The notes under the pieces were generated by a model. The model did no database searches. It was not told where the DNA came from and saw nothing but the letters and a program-made list of their open reading frames with translations. A stretch of DNA of 64,000 nt from Polyangium fumosum (GTDB taxonomy: Bacteria > Myxococcota_A > Polyangia > Polyangiales > Polyangiaceae), in assembly GCF_005144585.1 (NCBI RefSeq), contig NZ_SSMQ01000004.1, positions 186,001 to 250,000 on the forward strand, read 5' to 3'. A program made the translations under genes and the position numbers. Shown here piece by piece: positions 37,472-46,519 of the stretch (its first letter is position 1; each line of letters opens with the position of its first letter).

Positions 37472-38932
37472 ATGAGACGAGGAGATTGTCTCGTCGCGGC
37501 GCTCGTCGTCGCGGCATCGGGCGTCGTGTTGCCTGGGTGTTTGTGGTCGTTTGGGGAGGATGAAGGGAAGGGGCGTTTTTGCGCGGCGCTGCTGCGGTTC
37601 TTTCGGCTTGGGCTTCTGGTGCTCGGCGCTTTTTGCGTCTCGGCATTGCTTCTCGGGTGCGGCGCGACGCCTGCGCATACGCAGACGTGGGCGCAGGCGA
37701 CGCCGAGCGGAAAGCGCTTGTTCCGTATATGCCGGCGCCATCCCCAGGTCGATCCGAATGCGCGTTATTGGTACGATCGCGGGGACGGAACACCTCGAAC
37801 GACGTCCCTGCCGCTCGACGCGCTTTTGGAGAGCCGCGAGGCCAAGGCCATCTTCATTCTTGATGCCAGCGCGCCGCCCGAGAGCCGAAGGCTTTTAGGG
37901 ATTGCATTCCAGGATCTACCCTGCGACAAACCACCGCCGCCGCCACCCGCGCCGGAGAAGCTCGCGGCAAAGGAGAAGGAGGGCGAAACAAAGGAGGACG
38001 AGGCCCGGAAGGACGAGGCCCGGAAGGACGAGCCGCCGAAACCGTTGCCGCGACCGAATCCGCGCGGCGCGTCCGCGGTGGAGAGGCGCGTCGAGGTGCG
38101 TCGCTGCACGGCGTACGTAGAGCCGGGCCGGACGCCAATGCGTCGCAAAACCGCCGGGCGGACCTGCTCGAGGCTCCTCATCCACCGGGGCCGGGGCGAC
38201 ACGAAGCCCATCGTCGCGGAGAACCAGCCGCGCCCGGTCGAGGCGCCCGTGCCCGCCGAGCCGAGGGAGGTGCCCCGAGGTGAAGTCTGGCGATATGACG
38301 ACTGGAGCTTGCCCCCGGAGGAGATGGCTCAGCTCGAACGAGCCTACGAGTGCCTCCAGGGAGTTTGCCATAAGAGGCACAAGAACTTTCAGGACGGGAA
38401 GACCAAGCCCGCCGGGACGCACAACGGGCAATCGTTGTCCACGGGGAGCGGTGGGGGAGCGAGCCCGCCGCAGCCCGCGCCGAAGACGAAGGTCCGGACC
38501 AAGACGCGGCCCTTCGGGAAACCAAACGGCGGGAAGCCAAACGGCGGGAAGCCAAATGGCGCGGCGGCGGGAGAGGCGTCACCGGCGAATGCGGGCGCGG
38601 CGGCGAATGAGAGGCGCGTGCCGAATCCGAATGGTAGGAAGGGCGGGGAGGCGCATCAGGACAAGGTCAAGGAGGTCACGAAGGATGTCGAGAAGCGGGG
38701 GCTCGAAGCGGACACGGAACATCACGTCAAAACCCCGGGCGGCCACAAGGAAAACCGCTACGTGGACGTCGCTGGGCTTGACAAGAAAACGGGGCAGCCC
38801 GTGGAATACCACCAGGTCGGGAAGCAAAGGAAGGACGGGCAGCCCGTGGAGCGTGAACGAAAGGCGCTTGACGACGTGGAACGCGCGAAGAGGCGGCGGC
38901 CAATGTTCCACCCCTACAACAAGAACAAGTGA
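37472..38932 (+). CDS. Lipoprotein polymorphic toxin with C-terminal nuclease-like domain (SitA-like candidate)
   Basis: The 486-residue protein has a strong start (AGGAGG before ATG). Two hydrophobic leader segments follow, each ending in a lipobox-like Cys (Cys23 in LPGC, Cys63 in LLGC). Next come a globular region (about 65-140), a Lys/Glu/Pro-rich linker with KDEA repeats, a Cys-containing domain, a KPNGG repeat stretch, and a C-terminal domain of about 103 residues (384-486). That domain carries RYVDVAGLD, EYHQVGKQ, RERKALDD and FHPYN motifs, which I know from C-terminal toxin domains of Rhs-type and other polymorphic toxins. A lipoprotein leader with a swappable toxin tip and a downstream immunity gene is the layout of the myxobacterial SitA toxins passed by outer-membrane exchange. 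Confidence 0.72.
   Translation: MRRGDCLVAALVVAASGVVLPGCLWSFGEDEGKGRFCAALLRFFRLGLLVLGAFCVSALLLGCGATPAHTQTWAQATPSGKRLFRICRRHPQVDPNARYWYDRGDGTPRTTSLPLDALLESREAKAIFILDASAPPESRRLLGIAFQDLPCDKPPPPPPAPEKLAAKEKEGETKEDEARKDEARKDEPPKPLPRPNPRGASAVERRVEVRRCTAYVEPGRTPMRRKTAGRTCSRLLIHRGRGDTKPIVAENQPRPVEAPVPAEPREVPRGEVWRYDDWSLPPEEMAQLERAYECLQGVCHKRHKNFQDGKTKPAGTHNGQSLSTGSGGGASPPQPAPKTKVRTKTRPFGKPNGGKPNGGKPNGAAAGEASPANAGAAANERRVPNPNGRKGGEAHQDKVKEVTKDVEKRGLEADTEHHVKTPGGHKENRYVDVAGLDKKTGQPVEYHQVGKQRKDGQPVERERKALDDVERAKRRRPMFHPYNKNK
38517..38561. repeat. 15-bp tandem repeat in the toxin linker
   Basis: Three near-identical copies of AAACCAAACGGCGGG-like units code for KPNGG just before the C-terminal toxin domain. 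Such a site could help recombine toxin tips. Confidence 0.75.
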
Positions 38933-38940
38933 GGAGCATC

Positions 38941-39447
38941 ATGGGACATCAGTCAGCCTTCTACCTCACGCCCAAGGACAAGGCGGAGCTTGAGCAGCGG
39001 CTTCGGGAGAAGATGGACTTCATCATCCTCCTCCGGGAATCGCCTTCGGCGTCGCCACGCGTCGTGGACTCGCTGAACTTCTCCGAGCCCGACAACCCGT
39101 GGTTGAGCAAATACCTCGCGCGGCCCGAGGACCTCAACGAGATCGTGATGCACCACGTTCCCGAGCAGGGGTATTGGACCCCGGACGACCTATTTTCGCC
39201 CGTGGTCAAGTGCAGCGGCTGCTACTTCGACGGGAAGATCCTGCGCAGAGGGCGCGTGTATTACGTCGACGGGTTTTATGGTCCGGACGGCGGGTGGGTG
39301 GAGAAGAGCGAGGCGTTCCGGAAGTGGGCGAGGATGGTGCATACGACCCTCAAGAAATCGTTGAAGCGGCGTGATTCGAAGTATGTCGAGTACATCGGCG
39401 CGGACGCGCAGGCGTGGGTCGATGCAGGTGGGCAGCTCGTCGACTGA
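38941..39447 (+). CDS. Candidate immunity protein for the lipoprotein toxin
   Basis: The 168-residue product has no signal peptide and no family that I recognise. It holds a C-x2-C pair (KCSGCYFDG), aromatic strands (RGRVYYVDGFYGPDGGW) and a helical Lys/Arg-rich region. It begins 8 bp after the toxin stop, with GAGGAG 4 nt before the ATG; a GTG that overlaps the toxin stop is also in frame. The tight spacing and small soluble form fit an immunity protein that stays in the cytoplasm and binds the toxin domain. The role is inference from context. Confidence 0.65.
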   Translation: MGHQSAFYLTPKDKAELEQRLREKMDFIILLRESPSASPRVVDSLNFSEPDNPWLSKYLARPEDLNEIVMHHVPEQGYWTPDDLFSPVVKCSGCYFDGKILRRGRVYYVDGFYGPDGGWVEKSEAFRKWARMVHTTLKKSLKRRDSKYVEYIGADAQAWVDAGGQLVD

Positions 39448-39549
39448 AGTGGGCAACGCGTAACGGGTAGCGGACGGCCTGTAGATCTGAGCCCGGCGTA
39501 TCCTCGGGCCCGAGCGTCGCGCAGGTCGTCCGCTGCGCCCATCGCAACG

Positions 39550-40821
39550 GTGGCGAAAGAACCTCCACGACCGCCGCCGCAGCAACGTTTGCAGGAGCCG
39601 CGCTTCCCGCTCGCGGGTGGCACGGGCGGCCGGGTTTTCGCCGGACGATCCGTGGGAGGATTCGCTGACGTCGTCCGAGGTGCCGTGGGTGGTGCGTGGC
39701 GATCGAATACCGCGGCGATCGAGAAGGCGCTGGCCACGCGGGTGAGTGTTTCGCAGGCGGAGACGAGCGCATTTCTGGCCGCGCAGATCCGCGTCACGGA
39801 GTACGTGCGGCAGTTCATGGATGCGTCGGATTGGTTTCTGGATTCGCCGATCCCGCCGGATGTCCGGGCGCAGGTGGATGGGGTCCTGAAGAATGCTTTT
39901 GCCGATATGGCGGAGCAGATGAAGGAAAGCCTCAACGTGTGGGAGGCGATCGTGCTCGGGCCGGAGAAGGGCTCCTTCCTGGAGACGGTGCGGGCGTTTG
40001 CCGGGGCGATGTCGACGGTCGGGGAGGGGGCGGCTGCGTATGCGGAGGTGATGCAGACGCTGGTGCATGCGTCGTCGCGGATTGCGATCGGATTCGTGCC
40101 GTATGCGGGGCCGGCGCTCGATCTGTGTGAGGCGGTGACGGGGAAGCTCTTGTGTTTGCCCGGGGGGAAAGATCTGACCACGGAGGAGCGGGTCGGCTCG
40201 GCGGTAGGGTTCGGGTTCGGGCAGATCACGAAGGCTTGGGCGGGGATCAAGGCGGCCGGGGTCAAGCCGGGGGCGAAGATTGTCGCGGCTGGCGTGCTGA
40301 ACCTCGGGGAGGAGTTTACCCAGGCACTCCGGGCCAGTAGGATCGAGCAGTGGAAGGGCTTGCGCCATGCCGTGACGAAGCTGCCGATGGATGACTTCGA
40401 GAAGCAGGCGGGGCTCTACTTGATGAAGAACGAAGGGCGGCGGATGATCGGGGTGGGCGATGACGGGGTGCGGTCGGCGATCGGGATCCCGAAGGGAGGA
40501 AACGGAGTCCCCAAGGATGTCGCCAAGGCACCGGACTTCCTCACGGTGACGAAGGAGAACCTGCTGGTGGTGAGCGAGGCGAAGGGCGGCGGCGTGAAGG
40601 GCCACGAGGTGGTCAATCAACTGGCCAATGCCATGAAGAAGCTGAAGGAGCTGAACCTCGACGGCGATGTTACGCGCCTCGAGCTCATCATGAAGAAGGG
40701 AGCGGAGATGAAGAATCGGAACTATGGGGTCGTCGATGACGTCCTCGTAAGCTACTTGGACGACGCAGCCGGCAAGCCGAAGCTCATCGAAGGGCACATC
40801 ATCCGGGTGATCCAGCTATGA
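39550..40821 (+). CDS. Polymorphic toxin with pre-toxin TG-like segment and nuclease-like C-terminus
   Basis: The 423-residue protein lacks a signal peptide. After a Pro/Arg-rich start and a helical region, residues 180-199 (GFVPYAGPALDLCEAVTGK) match the pre-toxin TG pattern found just before toxin domains. The C-terminal part (about 325-423) has D329-x13-E343-x-K345 (SEAK), typical of PD-(D/E)xK nucleases. The frame is open back to the stop of the preceding immunity gene, but the first usual start is the GTG at 39550. It may be an orphan toxin cassette left by tip exchange with the upstream lipoprotein toxin. Its stop overlaps the next gene as ATGA. Confidence 0.7.
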   Translation: MAKEPPRPPPQQRLQEPRFPLAGGTGGRVFAGRSVGGFADVVRGAVGGAWRSNTAAIEKALATRVSVSQAETSAFLAAQIRVTEYVRQFMDASDWFLDSPIPPDVRAQVDGVLKNAFADMAEQMKESLNVWEAIVLGPEKGSFLETVRAFAGAMSTVGEGAAAYAEVMQTLVHASSRIAIGFVPYAGPALDLCEAVTGKLLCLPGGKDLTTEERVGSAVGFGFGQITKAWAGIKAAGVKPGAKIVAAGVLNLGEEFTQALRASRIEQWKGLRHAVTKLPMDDFEKQAGLYLMKNEGRRMIGVGDDGVRSAIGIPKGGNGVPKDVAKAPDFLTVTKENLLVVSEAKGGGVKGHEVVNQLANAMKKLKELNLDGDVTRLELIMKKGAEMKNRNYGVVDDVLVSYLDDAAGKPKLIEGHIIRVIQL

Positions 40822-41978
40822 GCTGCGACGGCCCGCACTTCTTTGCGTGGTGCGACCCAACGGCCAGGGCCGACGCCTTCGTGGCGGCCCTGGCCGCGCT
40901 CGGCGGCGCCCCACTCTACGTGTATCTGAGAGCGCCCGGTGTGGATGACACACACGAGAATCTTTCGCTCGAGGAGGCGCAAAGGCTCGTGCGGGCCCAC
41001 CTCAGCAACGACATGGCGGAGGCGGCGTTTTATGTGGGCACGCCGTTCCGTGTAGGGCGGTGGACCTGCAACCTGAGCGTCGAGAGTCGCGGGGAGGCGT
41101 ATAAGCTCTCCGTGTACCACATCCCGATGAGCATATGGGGGGACGATCGCGATGAATTCTTTCTGCGTCGCGAGCCGCACCGCCTCGGAATGGGGCCGCG
41201 TTCCACGTCCGTCGAGGCGGCGGCCATGGCGATCGACACGGAAGGCGACGTGGAGGATCTCCTCCTCGGCCTCTGCGCGCCGGACGCAGGGCTCGTGACG
41301 TTCGGCGCGTGCGCCGATTGGTGGCCGTGGCGTGCGCCGCTGGAGAGCAACGCGACGTATCACGCCCATGCGGCAGCCGTCGCGCGCGACCTCGCCCTCT
41401 CGTGGGTCCACGTCCACGACGGGTACAAGATGGGGTCTATCGCGGAGCTCTCCCTCGACGAGCTCGCCGCGCGTGCCTTCGCCGCCCCCGAAGGCGCGCG
41501 CATCGGGATCGCGACCTTGGTCGACGGCGTGCGGATGCACGGCAAGGAGGATAGTGAAGCGAGCTTGGACGACCCCAGGCGCCGCTACTTCTCCCCACTG
41601 GCACGCAAGGGTGCGCGACCCATCGGACCCGGTGATGCGGTGCTGACCCGCGAGCAGGTCTTGCGCGCCCTTGCGACGCCGCCGGGTGTCCTCTTCGAGG
41701 CCCTCGAAGCGTCCGCGGCGGCCTTGCGCGATGACGAATGGCGCGCGGCCGAGCCGCTGGCCCGCCAGGCCATCCATGCGAGGACGGAGGGAGCGCCCAC
41801 GCGGGAGATCGCGGTCACCGAGAGACACGAGCGCTTCATCGAGCAGCACGCCCCCTACCACGTCCGCAGGCTCCCGAACGGAGGCGTCCTCCTCGCGACG
41901 CATCCCTTCCGCACGCTCTGGCCCCTCTGGTCGAATGCGCTCGCGCTCCTTGGAATTCGGCCGAGAGACGGGGGCTGA
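40818..41978 (+). CDS. Candidate immunity protein paired with the second toxin
   Basis: The 386-residue cytoplasmic-looking product is not in a family that I recognise. It has an acidic surface pattern, an ESRGEAYKLSVYHIPMS stretch near 90-106 and no catalytic motif that I can name. Its ATG overlaps the toxin stop (ATGA), which is the usual toxin-immunity arrangement. It is large for an immunity protein, so it could also combine a chaperone or adaptor role. Role inferred from context only. Confidence 0.6.
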   Translation: MSCDGPHFFAWCDPTARADAFVAALAALGGAPLYVYLRAPGVDDTHENLSLEEAQRLVRAHLSNDMAEAAFYVGTPFRVGRWTCNLSVESRGEAYKLSVYHIPMSIWGDDRDEFFLRREPHRLGMGPRSTSVEAAAMAIDTEGDVEDLLLGLCAPDAGLVTFGACADWWPWRAPLESNATYHAHAAAVARDLALSWVHVHDGYKMGSIAELSLDELAARAFAAPEGARIGIATLVDGVRMHGKEDSEASLDDPRRRYFSPLARKGARPIGPGDAVLTREQVLRALATPPGVLFEALEASAAALRDDEWRAAEPLARQAIHARTEGAPTREIAVTERHERFIEQHAPYHVRRLPNGGVLLATHPFRTLWPLWSNALALLGIRPRDGG

Positions 41979-42045
41979 GACCCTTCAGCGAAGACGACGG
42001 GGCTGACCGTTCAACGGGCAACGTACCCGTCGCCAGCTTGAAACC

Positions 42046-42205
42046 CCCTCCCTGGTCTTGCCACGGACCCGTTGGAAGAACTGCGCGATGCGCAGTTCTT
42101 CCACCTTCGGTCCAGGCCGTGCCTGGTCCGGGGTGAAGGGGGCGGACAGCCCCCTTCCGGGGTCCGGGGCAGCGCCCCGGCGCGGGCGGCTTCTCCAGGG
42201 GCTTG
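42046..42205 (+). repeat. Nested-palindrome repeat, copy B-forward
   Basis: A perfect 14-bp hairpin (42073-42086 with 42090-42103, loop GAT) is followed by GGTCCAGG/CCTGGTCC, GGGGGC/GCCCCC and GGGGC/GCCCC palindromes, then by GCGGGCGGCTTC. Confidence 0.8.
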
Positions 42206-42360
42206 ACCGGTGATGACCCTGCCTACCAATAACCGCAGCGCTGACAGGTCGGCGGGCAACGCCGGCTCCGTCCCTCCCCGCGATGGGGCCGTAGGCCTTC
42301 AGCGATGAACTGCGTGATCATTTCGGAATTGCCGACAGCAGGAGCGAAAATGCACGCGTG

Positions 42361-42389
42361 TTGACATCGTCGGAGGCGGGAGCGACCAT
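42361..42389 (+). promoter_or_regulatory. Possible sigma70-type promoter before the STAS-like gene
   Basis: TTGACA (42361-42366) is a perfect -35 hexamer. The -10 after a 17-nt spacer, GACCAT (42384-42389), matches only three of six consensus bases. It lies about 90 bp before the gene at 42479. Confidence 0.3.
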
Positions 42390-42478
42390 CGCGCCGCCCT
42401 GATGCAACCAACGCCCCTGTTCGACCGCTCCCTGGCCCCGTTCCACCCGAACGACCCTCCTTCCCAGGCGTCTGGCGC

Positions 42479-42922
42479 ATGAAAACCCATGACATCGGGA
42501 GACACACGCTCGTCTACGGCGACGACGACGTCTCCGTCATGACCTACCGCGGCCGCGTCACGTACAACGAGATGCGCGAGATCCTCGCGACGGAGGATCT
42601 CGCGAACGTGCCCGCGGCCGTGCTCCTCATCTGCGACATCCGCGCGTTCGAGGGGATGGACGGCGAGACGCGGCGCCTCGGCGCGACGAACCCCAAGCCC
42701 GCAAAGCGGTATTTCACGGCCTACCTCGGCGCCGGCTTCAGCCTGCGGGTCTTCGTGAACATGTGGAATCGGGCCACGAACTTCATCCACGGCGCGAAGT
42801 ACGTCTCCGGCTTTTTCGAGGACGAAGCGGCCGCGCGGGCGTGGCTCCTAGAGCAACGAGAAGCGTTCGAGCGCGAGGAGATGCGCAGAACGACCGGGAG
42901 CGAAAGCGAAATTCTCGGTTGA
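42479..42922 (+). CDS. Small STAS/SpoIIAA-like protein
   Basis: The 147-residue protein has the alternating strand-helix pattern of SpoIIAA/STAS-like folds. A central VLLICDIRAFEGMD strand-loop (about 48-61) is followed by an Arg-rich switch loop and a second strand LRVFVNMW. The end is a helix with AARAWL, as in myxobacterial STAS-like proteins that often occur alone. No enzyme residues are seen. It may bind nucleotides or act in a regulatory partner switch; no partner gene is adjacent. Confidence 0.55.
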   Translation: MKTHDIGRHTLVYGDDDVSVMTYRGRVTYNEMREILATEDLANVPAAVLLICDIRAFEGMDGETRRLGATNPKPAKRYFTAYLGAGFSLRVFVNMWNRATNFIHGAKYVSGFFEDEAAARAWLLEQREAFEREEMRRTTGSESEILG

Positions 42923-42952
42923 AATTCCCGAGGCAGCCGAGGGGGGATCGGC

Positions 42953-45900
42953 TCAGGCCGTGGGCTGCGAGCGCCGCGCGCCGCCCGCGCGCCGCTTGAC
43001 CGACAAGAGGACCCCGAGCGCGCCCAGGAAAAGCAGCGACGAAGAGGGCGCTCGTTCTGCATCCTCTACGCTGTAGCTGCATCCACCGCCGCCAGGGATG
43101 GGCCCACCACCCGGACCCGCATCGAAGCCGGTCCCCGCGTCGAACGGCTCACCGCCGCCCGCTCCCGCGTCAAACGGCTCACCGCCGCCCGTCCCAGCAT
43201 CGAGCAGCTCGCCGCCGTCCATTCCCGCATCGAGCAGCTCGCCGCCGTCCATTCCCGCATCGACCGGCTCGCCGCCGTCCATTCCCGCATCGACCGGCTC
43301 GCCGCCGTCCGTCCCAGCGTCCTGCGGCTCGACCGGCTCCATGCAGGTCCCCGCCGAGCACACGTTCGTCCCATCGCCGCACGTCGTGCCGTCGAGCGGA
43401 GCGCACACCCCATCGGCCGGCGCGCCGGCCGCCACGCTGCACGCCATACAGTCGGTCGTATCGCCGCCGCCGCATGCCGTGTCGCAGCAGACGCCGTCCG
43501 AGCAAAAGCCGCTCGGGCAAACGCCGCAGGTCGTGATACGCGAGAGCCGCACGCGAACCGATTCGTAGGGGGCGCCCTCCACGAACCGCGAGAAGGCCGC
43601 CATCGTCTCCCCATTGCCGCGCGAGGCAAGCTCGACGGGCTTGAGGATGCCGGGCTCGGTCGAGATATCGAACGGCGCGCTGACCGTCCCATCCGGAGCG
43701 ACGGTCACGCCCCGAAGAATGTCATGCCGCGGAGAAGCCCCCGGCGCGAACCGCGCGACGACGAACAGGCTCCCGTCGAACGCCACGGAAGGACGTTGCT
43801 CCCAATGGCTGTAGCGACATCCATTGTACCCGTTCGGGTCCGGGTGCTCGTCGAGAAAGACCCCCTGCGCATCGAGGACCACGCCAGCCGGCGTGATACG
43901 CGCCGCGCGCTCGCGGGTGACCTTCGTCGCGAGATCAAAGGCCCTCCAGGCGATCAGGTAGACGCCCCCGCCGAACGCGACGTCGAACCCACAAAGCAGC
44001 TCGTTCTGGTTCGCGACCGTGAGGCCCCCCGGATCGAGCATCACCCCGTTCGTGTCGAGGCGCGAGGCGCGCAGGATCGTCGGATTGCCGGATCCTGAGC
44101 CATTCGGGTCCGCGCCCCACACGTACAAGGCGTTCGTGCCGTCGGAAGCGAGCGCGCCGCTGGAACCATAGGGCAGCGCCGCGAGCTCGGTGACGTTCCC
44201 TTGCGCGTCGAGGCGGAAGGGAATCCGGGCGCCGTAGAGGTAGCCGCCCGCATACTGAAGGACGAGCAACGTGTCGGCCGCGACCGCCGTCGCCGCGACG
44301 ACCCTGTACTCCCCGAGTTGAAGGGGCGGGTTGTCGAGCAGCATCCCTTGGTCATCCACGCGCGAAGCACGGAGCGAGTTTTGCTCCTCCAATGCCCCCG
44401 CCGGGAGGTCGTACGCGGACCACAGGAGCAGGGTCGACGGCCCGCCTGTGATCACGTGTGGATCATTCTGGTGGAGCGGGCCGATGGCCATCGGCAGCCC
44501 CGACGTGTCGAGCGCCTGCCCCGCGGGAGAGACGCGCGTCGCGAGGATGTCCCCGGAGCCCGACGCGTCGTTGCGATCGTCTTCCCAGGCGACGAGGTAA
44601 TTCTGCCCATCCCAGGCGAGCGATACATCCGTCTGGCTGTTCGCGCTCCCCGAGATGAGGACCGGCGTCGTATCGATCTGCGTTCCATCCATCGCGAAGC
44701 GCGCCCCCACGATGTCGGCGGTGTTGGGCGCGCTAAAATCGTTCGACGCGAACGCGGACCAGGCGACAAACGCGTTCGTCCCATCAGACGTGATGGCCAC
44801 GTCCCGGCCCGACGTCGTGACGACGCTCGGCGCCGGATCCAAAAAGCCTCCCTGCGCGTCCAGCCGCAGGAGCCGCAGCGTCCCGCCCGATTCGACGAGC
44901 TCGATCTCCCACCGGTTGCTCGACGTCATGAGGAACCCAGCGCTGGTCTCGACGAGCCCGACACGGATCAACTCGTCGTTGATCGGATCCGTGATGGCGA
45001 GCGTGTTCGGCGCGCCGAGCGGCACGGCCGCGGCCGACACGCGGACCGTATGAAACGCCCTCTCGGTCCAGGCCGTCTCCCACGCAACGAGATGGTTCGT
45101 CCCATCAAAGACCACGGCAGGCGCGCTGATGAACTCGTCGCCCGTGTAGCCAGCGAGCGTGGGCGCGAGGTCGACGCCGCTCGGGTCGAGCACGGCCCCC
45201 TGGGCGTCGATACGCGCGCCCCGGAGCATGCCGTTCGAATGCCAGACCATCAGCGTGTCCGCGCCCGAGGAAGCGAGCCCGAGGCCGCTGAAGGACCAAT
45301 ACGGGCCCGCGATGGAAGCGACGCCGCCCGGATCGAGGACGGCGCCGGCCGTCGTGATGCGCGCGTGGCGCAGGCCCGCCGGGGCATTGGAGCTCGACCA
45401 CGCCACGACGAACTGCCCCGCCGCGTAGGCGACGTTGAATCCCGAGCCCGCGACGCCGGTGGCGCCAATCGTGATCGGGGTCGGGTCGAGCACGGCGCCA
45501 CTCGGATCCACGCGCACGGCCTGGAGCTCCGTGCCGCTCAGGAACGCGACGAGAAACACGCCTCCGCCCACGGCGACGCGGGGCTCGCCCCCCGACGCGA
45601 GACCAAGCCCGTACGGATCGAGGACGCTCCCGTCGGGCAGGATGCGCGCGCCGTAAATCGTCGCCGGCGCGCCGCGGCCGTCGCACCAGACGGCGAGGTG
45701 CTGCGTGCCGTCGAAGGCCACCGAGGTCGAATGCTGGGCAAAGCCGGCCGGGCCAAAGATGGGATCATCCGTGCCCGTCTCGGGGGAAATGAGCGGATCG
45801 AGCACGGCCGGATAAGCGGACGTCTCCACGAGGTTCGCGGCGACGCGCATTTCGAGGCCCCCGGGGACGGCGCGCACGGGCACGTCGGCGCGGGCGCCGC

Positions 45901-46519
45901 GGGCGTCGATCCACGTCGCATGCCCGACACGGGCGCCGAGCCCGGTGGCGTGATCCGCGAAGTGATGCCCTGCCGCGCCTGCGCCTGCATACGCCTGGCC
46001 GGAGACCCGAAGGCGAACGGTGACGTCGCCATCGCCCTCGGGGCGCGCGGGGAACGTGTAACTCAGCTCCACACCTTCCGGCGTGGGACGCAGGTGTTGC
46101 GCGACCTCTCCTCGGTCGAGGATCAGCTCGCCGCCCGCGTCGACGGCCGGCTTTGCGGCAGACGCGGCATGGCCGAGCGAACGGCTGCCGCGCGTGACGT
46201 CCGTCGTTTCGATCCGGAGCGGCGACGGGCGCGCATCGGGGTTTTTGCCTTTTCCGTCGGCGAGGGGCGCGAGCTCGAATGCCTCCGCGGAGGCGCGCAC
46301 GGCATAACGGTCCCCTCCGGCGGTCCATACCCCCTCGCCACCGCGGAACGCAGGCAGGAGCGGCCCCGGCGACCCCGCCGCGGCAGGCGAAGGCGCGCGC
46401 GCCCCCGTCGCCGCGACGACGGAGGCAGCGGCGGCGCCGAGGAGAAGCAACGTGAGTCCCGCGAGCCGTGGGGCGCGCAGAGGCCTCGTCGGCCCATGTA
46501 TCCCAGAGCGATCGTCCAT
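42953..46519 (-). CDS. Large secreted beta-propeller-like surface protein with MYXO-CTERM-like end
   Basis: The product of about 1,188 residues has a signal peptide (hydrophobic AGLTLLLLGAAAASVVAA) from the ATG at 46517-46519, supported by an AAGGAAG site. About ten repeats with the pattern VAFDGTxHLVAWE and ARxxPxGxxLDPxG suggest beta-propeller blades. A Cys-rich module (CGVCPSGFCSDGVCCDTACGG) precedes a 10-residue repeat array (EPVDAGMDGG type). The end has GGGGC, a hydrophobic helix and KRRAGG, which fits the MYXO-CTERM surface-anchor layout. A frame opening further upstream lies in repeat DNA and is not used. Function unknown; surface display likely. Confidence 0.82.
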   Translation of the reverse strand: MDDRSGIHGPTRPLRAPRLAGLTLLLLGAAAASVVAATGARAPSPAAAGSPGPLLPAFRGGEGVWTAGGDRYAVRASAEAFELAPLADGKGKNPDARPSPLRIETTDVTRGSRSLGHAASAAKPAVDAGGELILDRGEVAQHLRPTPEGVELSYTFPARPEGDGDVTVRLRVSGQAYAGAGAAGHHFADHATGLGARVGHATWIDARGARADVPVRAVPGGLEMRVAANLVETSAYPAVLDPLISPETGTDDPIFGPAGFAQHSTSVAFDGTQHLAVWCDGRGAPATIYGARILPDGSVLDPYGLGLASGGEPRVAVGGGVFLVAFLSGTELQAVRVDPSGAVLDPTPITIGATGVAGSGFNVAYAAGQFVVAWSSSNAPAGLRHARITTAGAVLDPGGVASIAGPYWSFSGLGLASSGADTLMVWHSNGMLRGARIDAQGAVLDPSGVDLAPTLAGYTGDEFISAPAVVFDGTNHLVAWETAWTERAFHTVRVSAAAVPLGAPNTLAITDPINDELIRVGLVETSAGFLMTSSNRWEIELVESGGTLRLLRLDAQGGFLDPAPSVVTTSGRDVAITSDGTNAFVAWSAFASNDFSAPNTADIVGARFAMDGTQIDTTPVLISGSANSQTDVSLAWDGQNYLVAWEDDRNDASGSGDILATRVSPAGQALDTSGLPMAIGPLHQNDPHVITGGPSTLLLWSAYDLPAGALEEQNSLRASRVDDQGMLLDNPPLQLGEYRVVAATAVAADTLLVLQYAGGYLYGARIPFRLDAQGNVTELAALPYGSSGALASDGTNALYVWGADPNGSGSGNPTILRASRLDTNGVMLDPGGLTVANQNELLCGFDVAFGGGVYLIAWRAFDLATKVTRERAARITPAGVVLDAQGVFLDEHPDPNGYNGCRYSHWEQRPSVAFDGSLFVVARFAPGASPRHDILRGVTVAPDGTVSAPFDISTEPGILKPVELASRGNGETMAAFSRFVEGAPYESVRVRLSRITTCGVCPSGFCSDGVCCDTACGGGDTTDCMACSVAAGAPADGVCAPLDGTTCGDGTNVCSAGTCMEPVEPQDAGTDGGEPVDAGMDGGEPVDAGMDGGELLDAGMDGGELLDAGTGGGEPFDAGAGGGEPFDAGTGFDAGPGGGPIPGGGGCSYSVEDAERAPSSSLLFLGALGVLLSVKRRAGGARRSQPTA
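43138..43322. repeat. 30-bp tandem repeats coding for DAG-rich units
   Basis: About six copies of a 30-bp unit (minus-strand peptide EPVDAGMDGG / ELLDAGMDGG) lie near the C-terminus of the surface protein. Neighbouring copies differ by only a few bases, so the array is recent or kept uniform. Confidence 0.85.

Larger units (their letters stand above)
41979..42478. other. 500-bp intergenic region with one nested-palindrome repeat and a possible promoter
   Basis: The region holds repeat copy B (42046-42205), then fragments shared with the spacer of copy C (CCGCAGCGCTGAC, GGGCAACGCC, GATGAACTGCGTGATCA), which suggests a decayed second half. A TTGACA hexamer lies near the end. No gene is supported. 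Confidence 0.65.
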
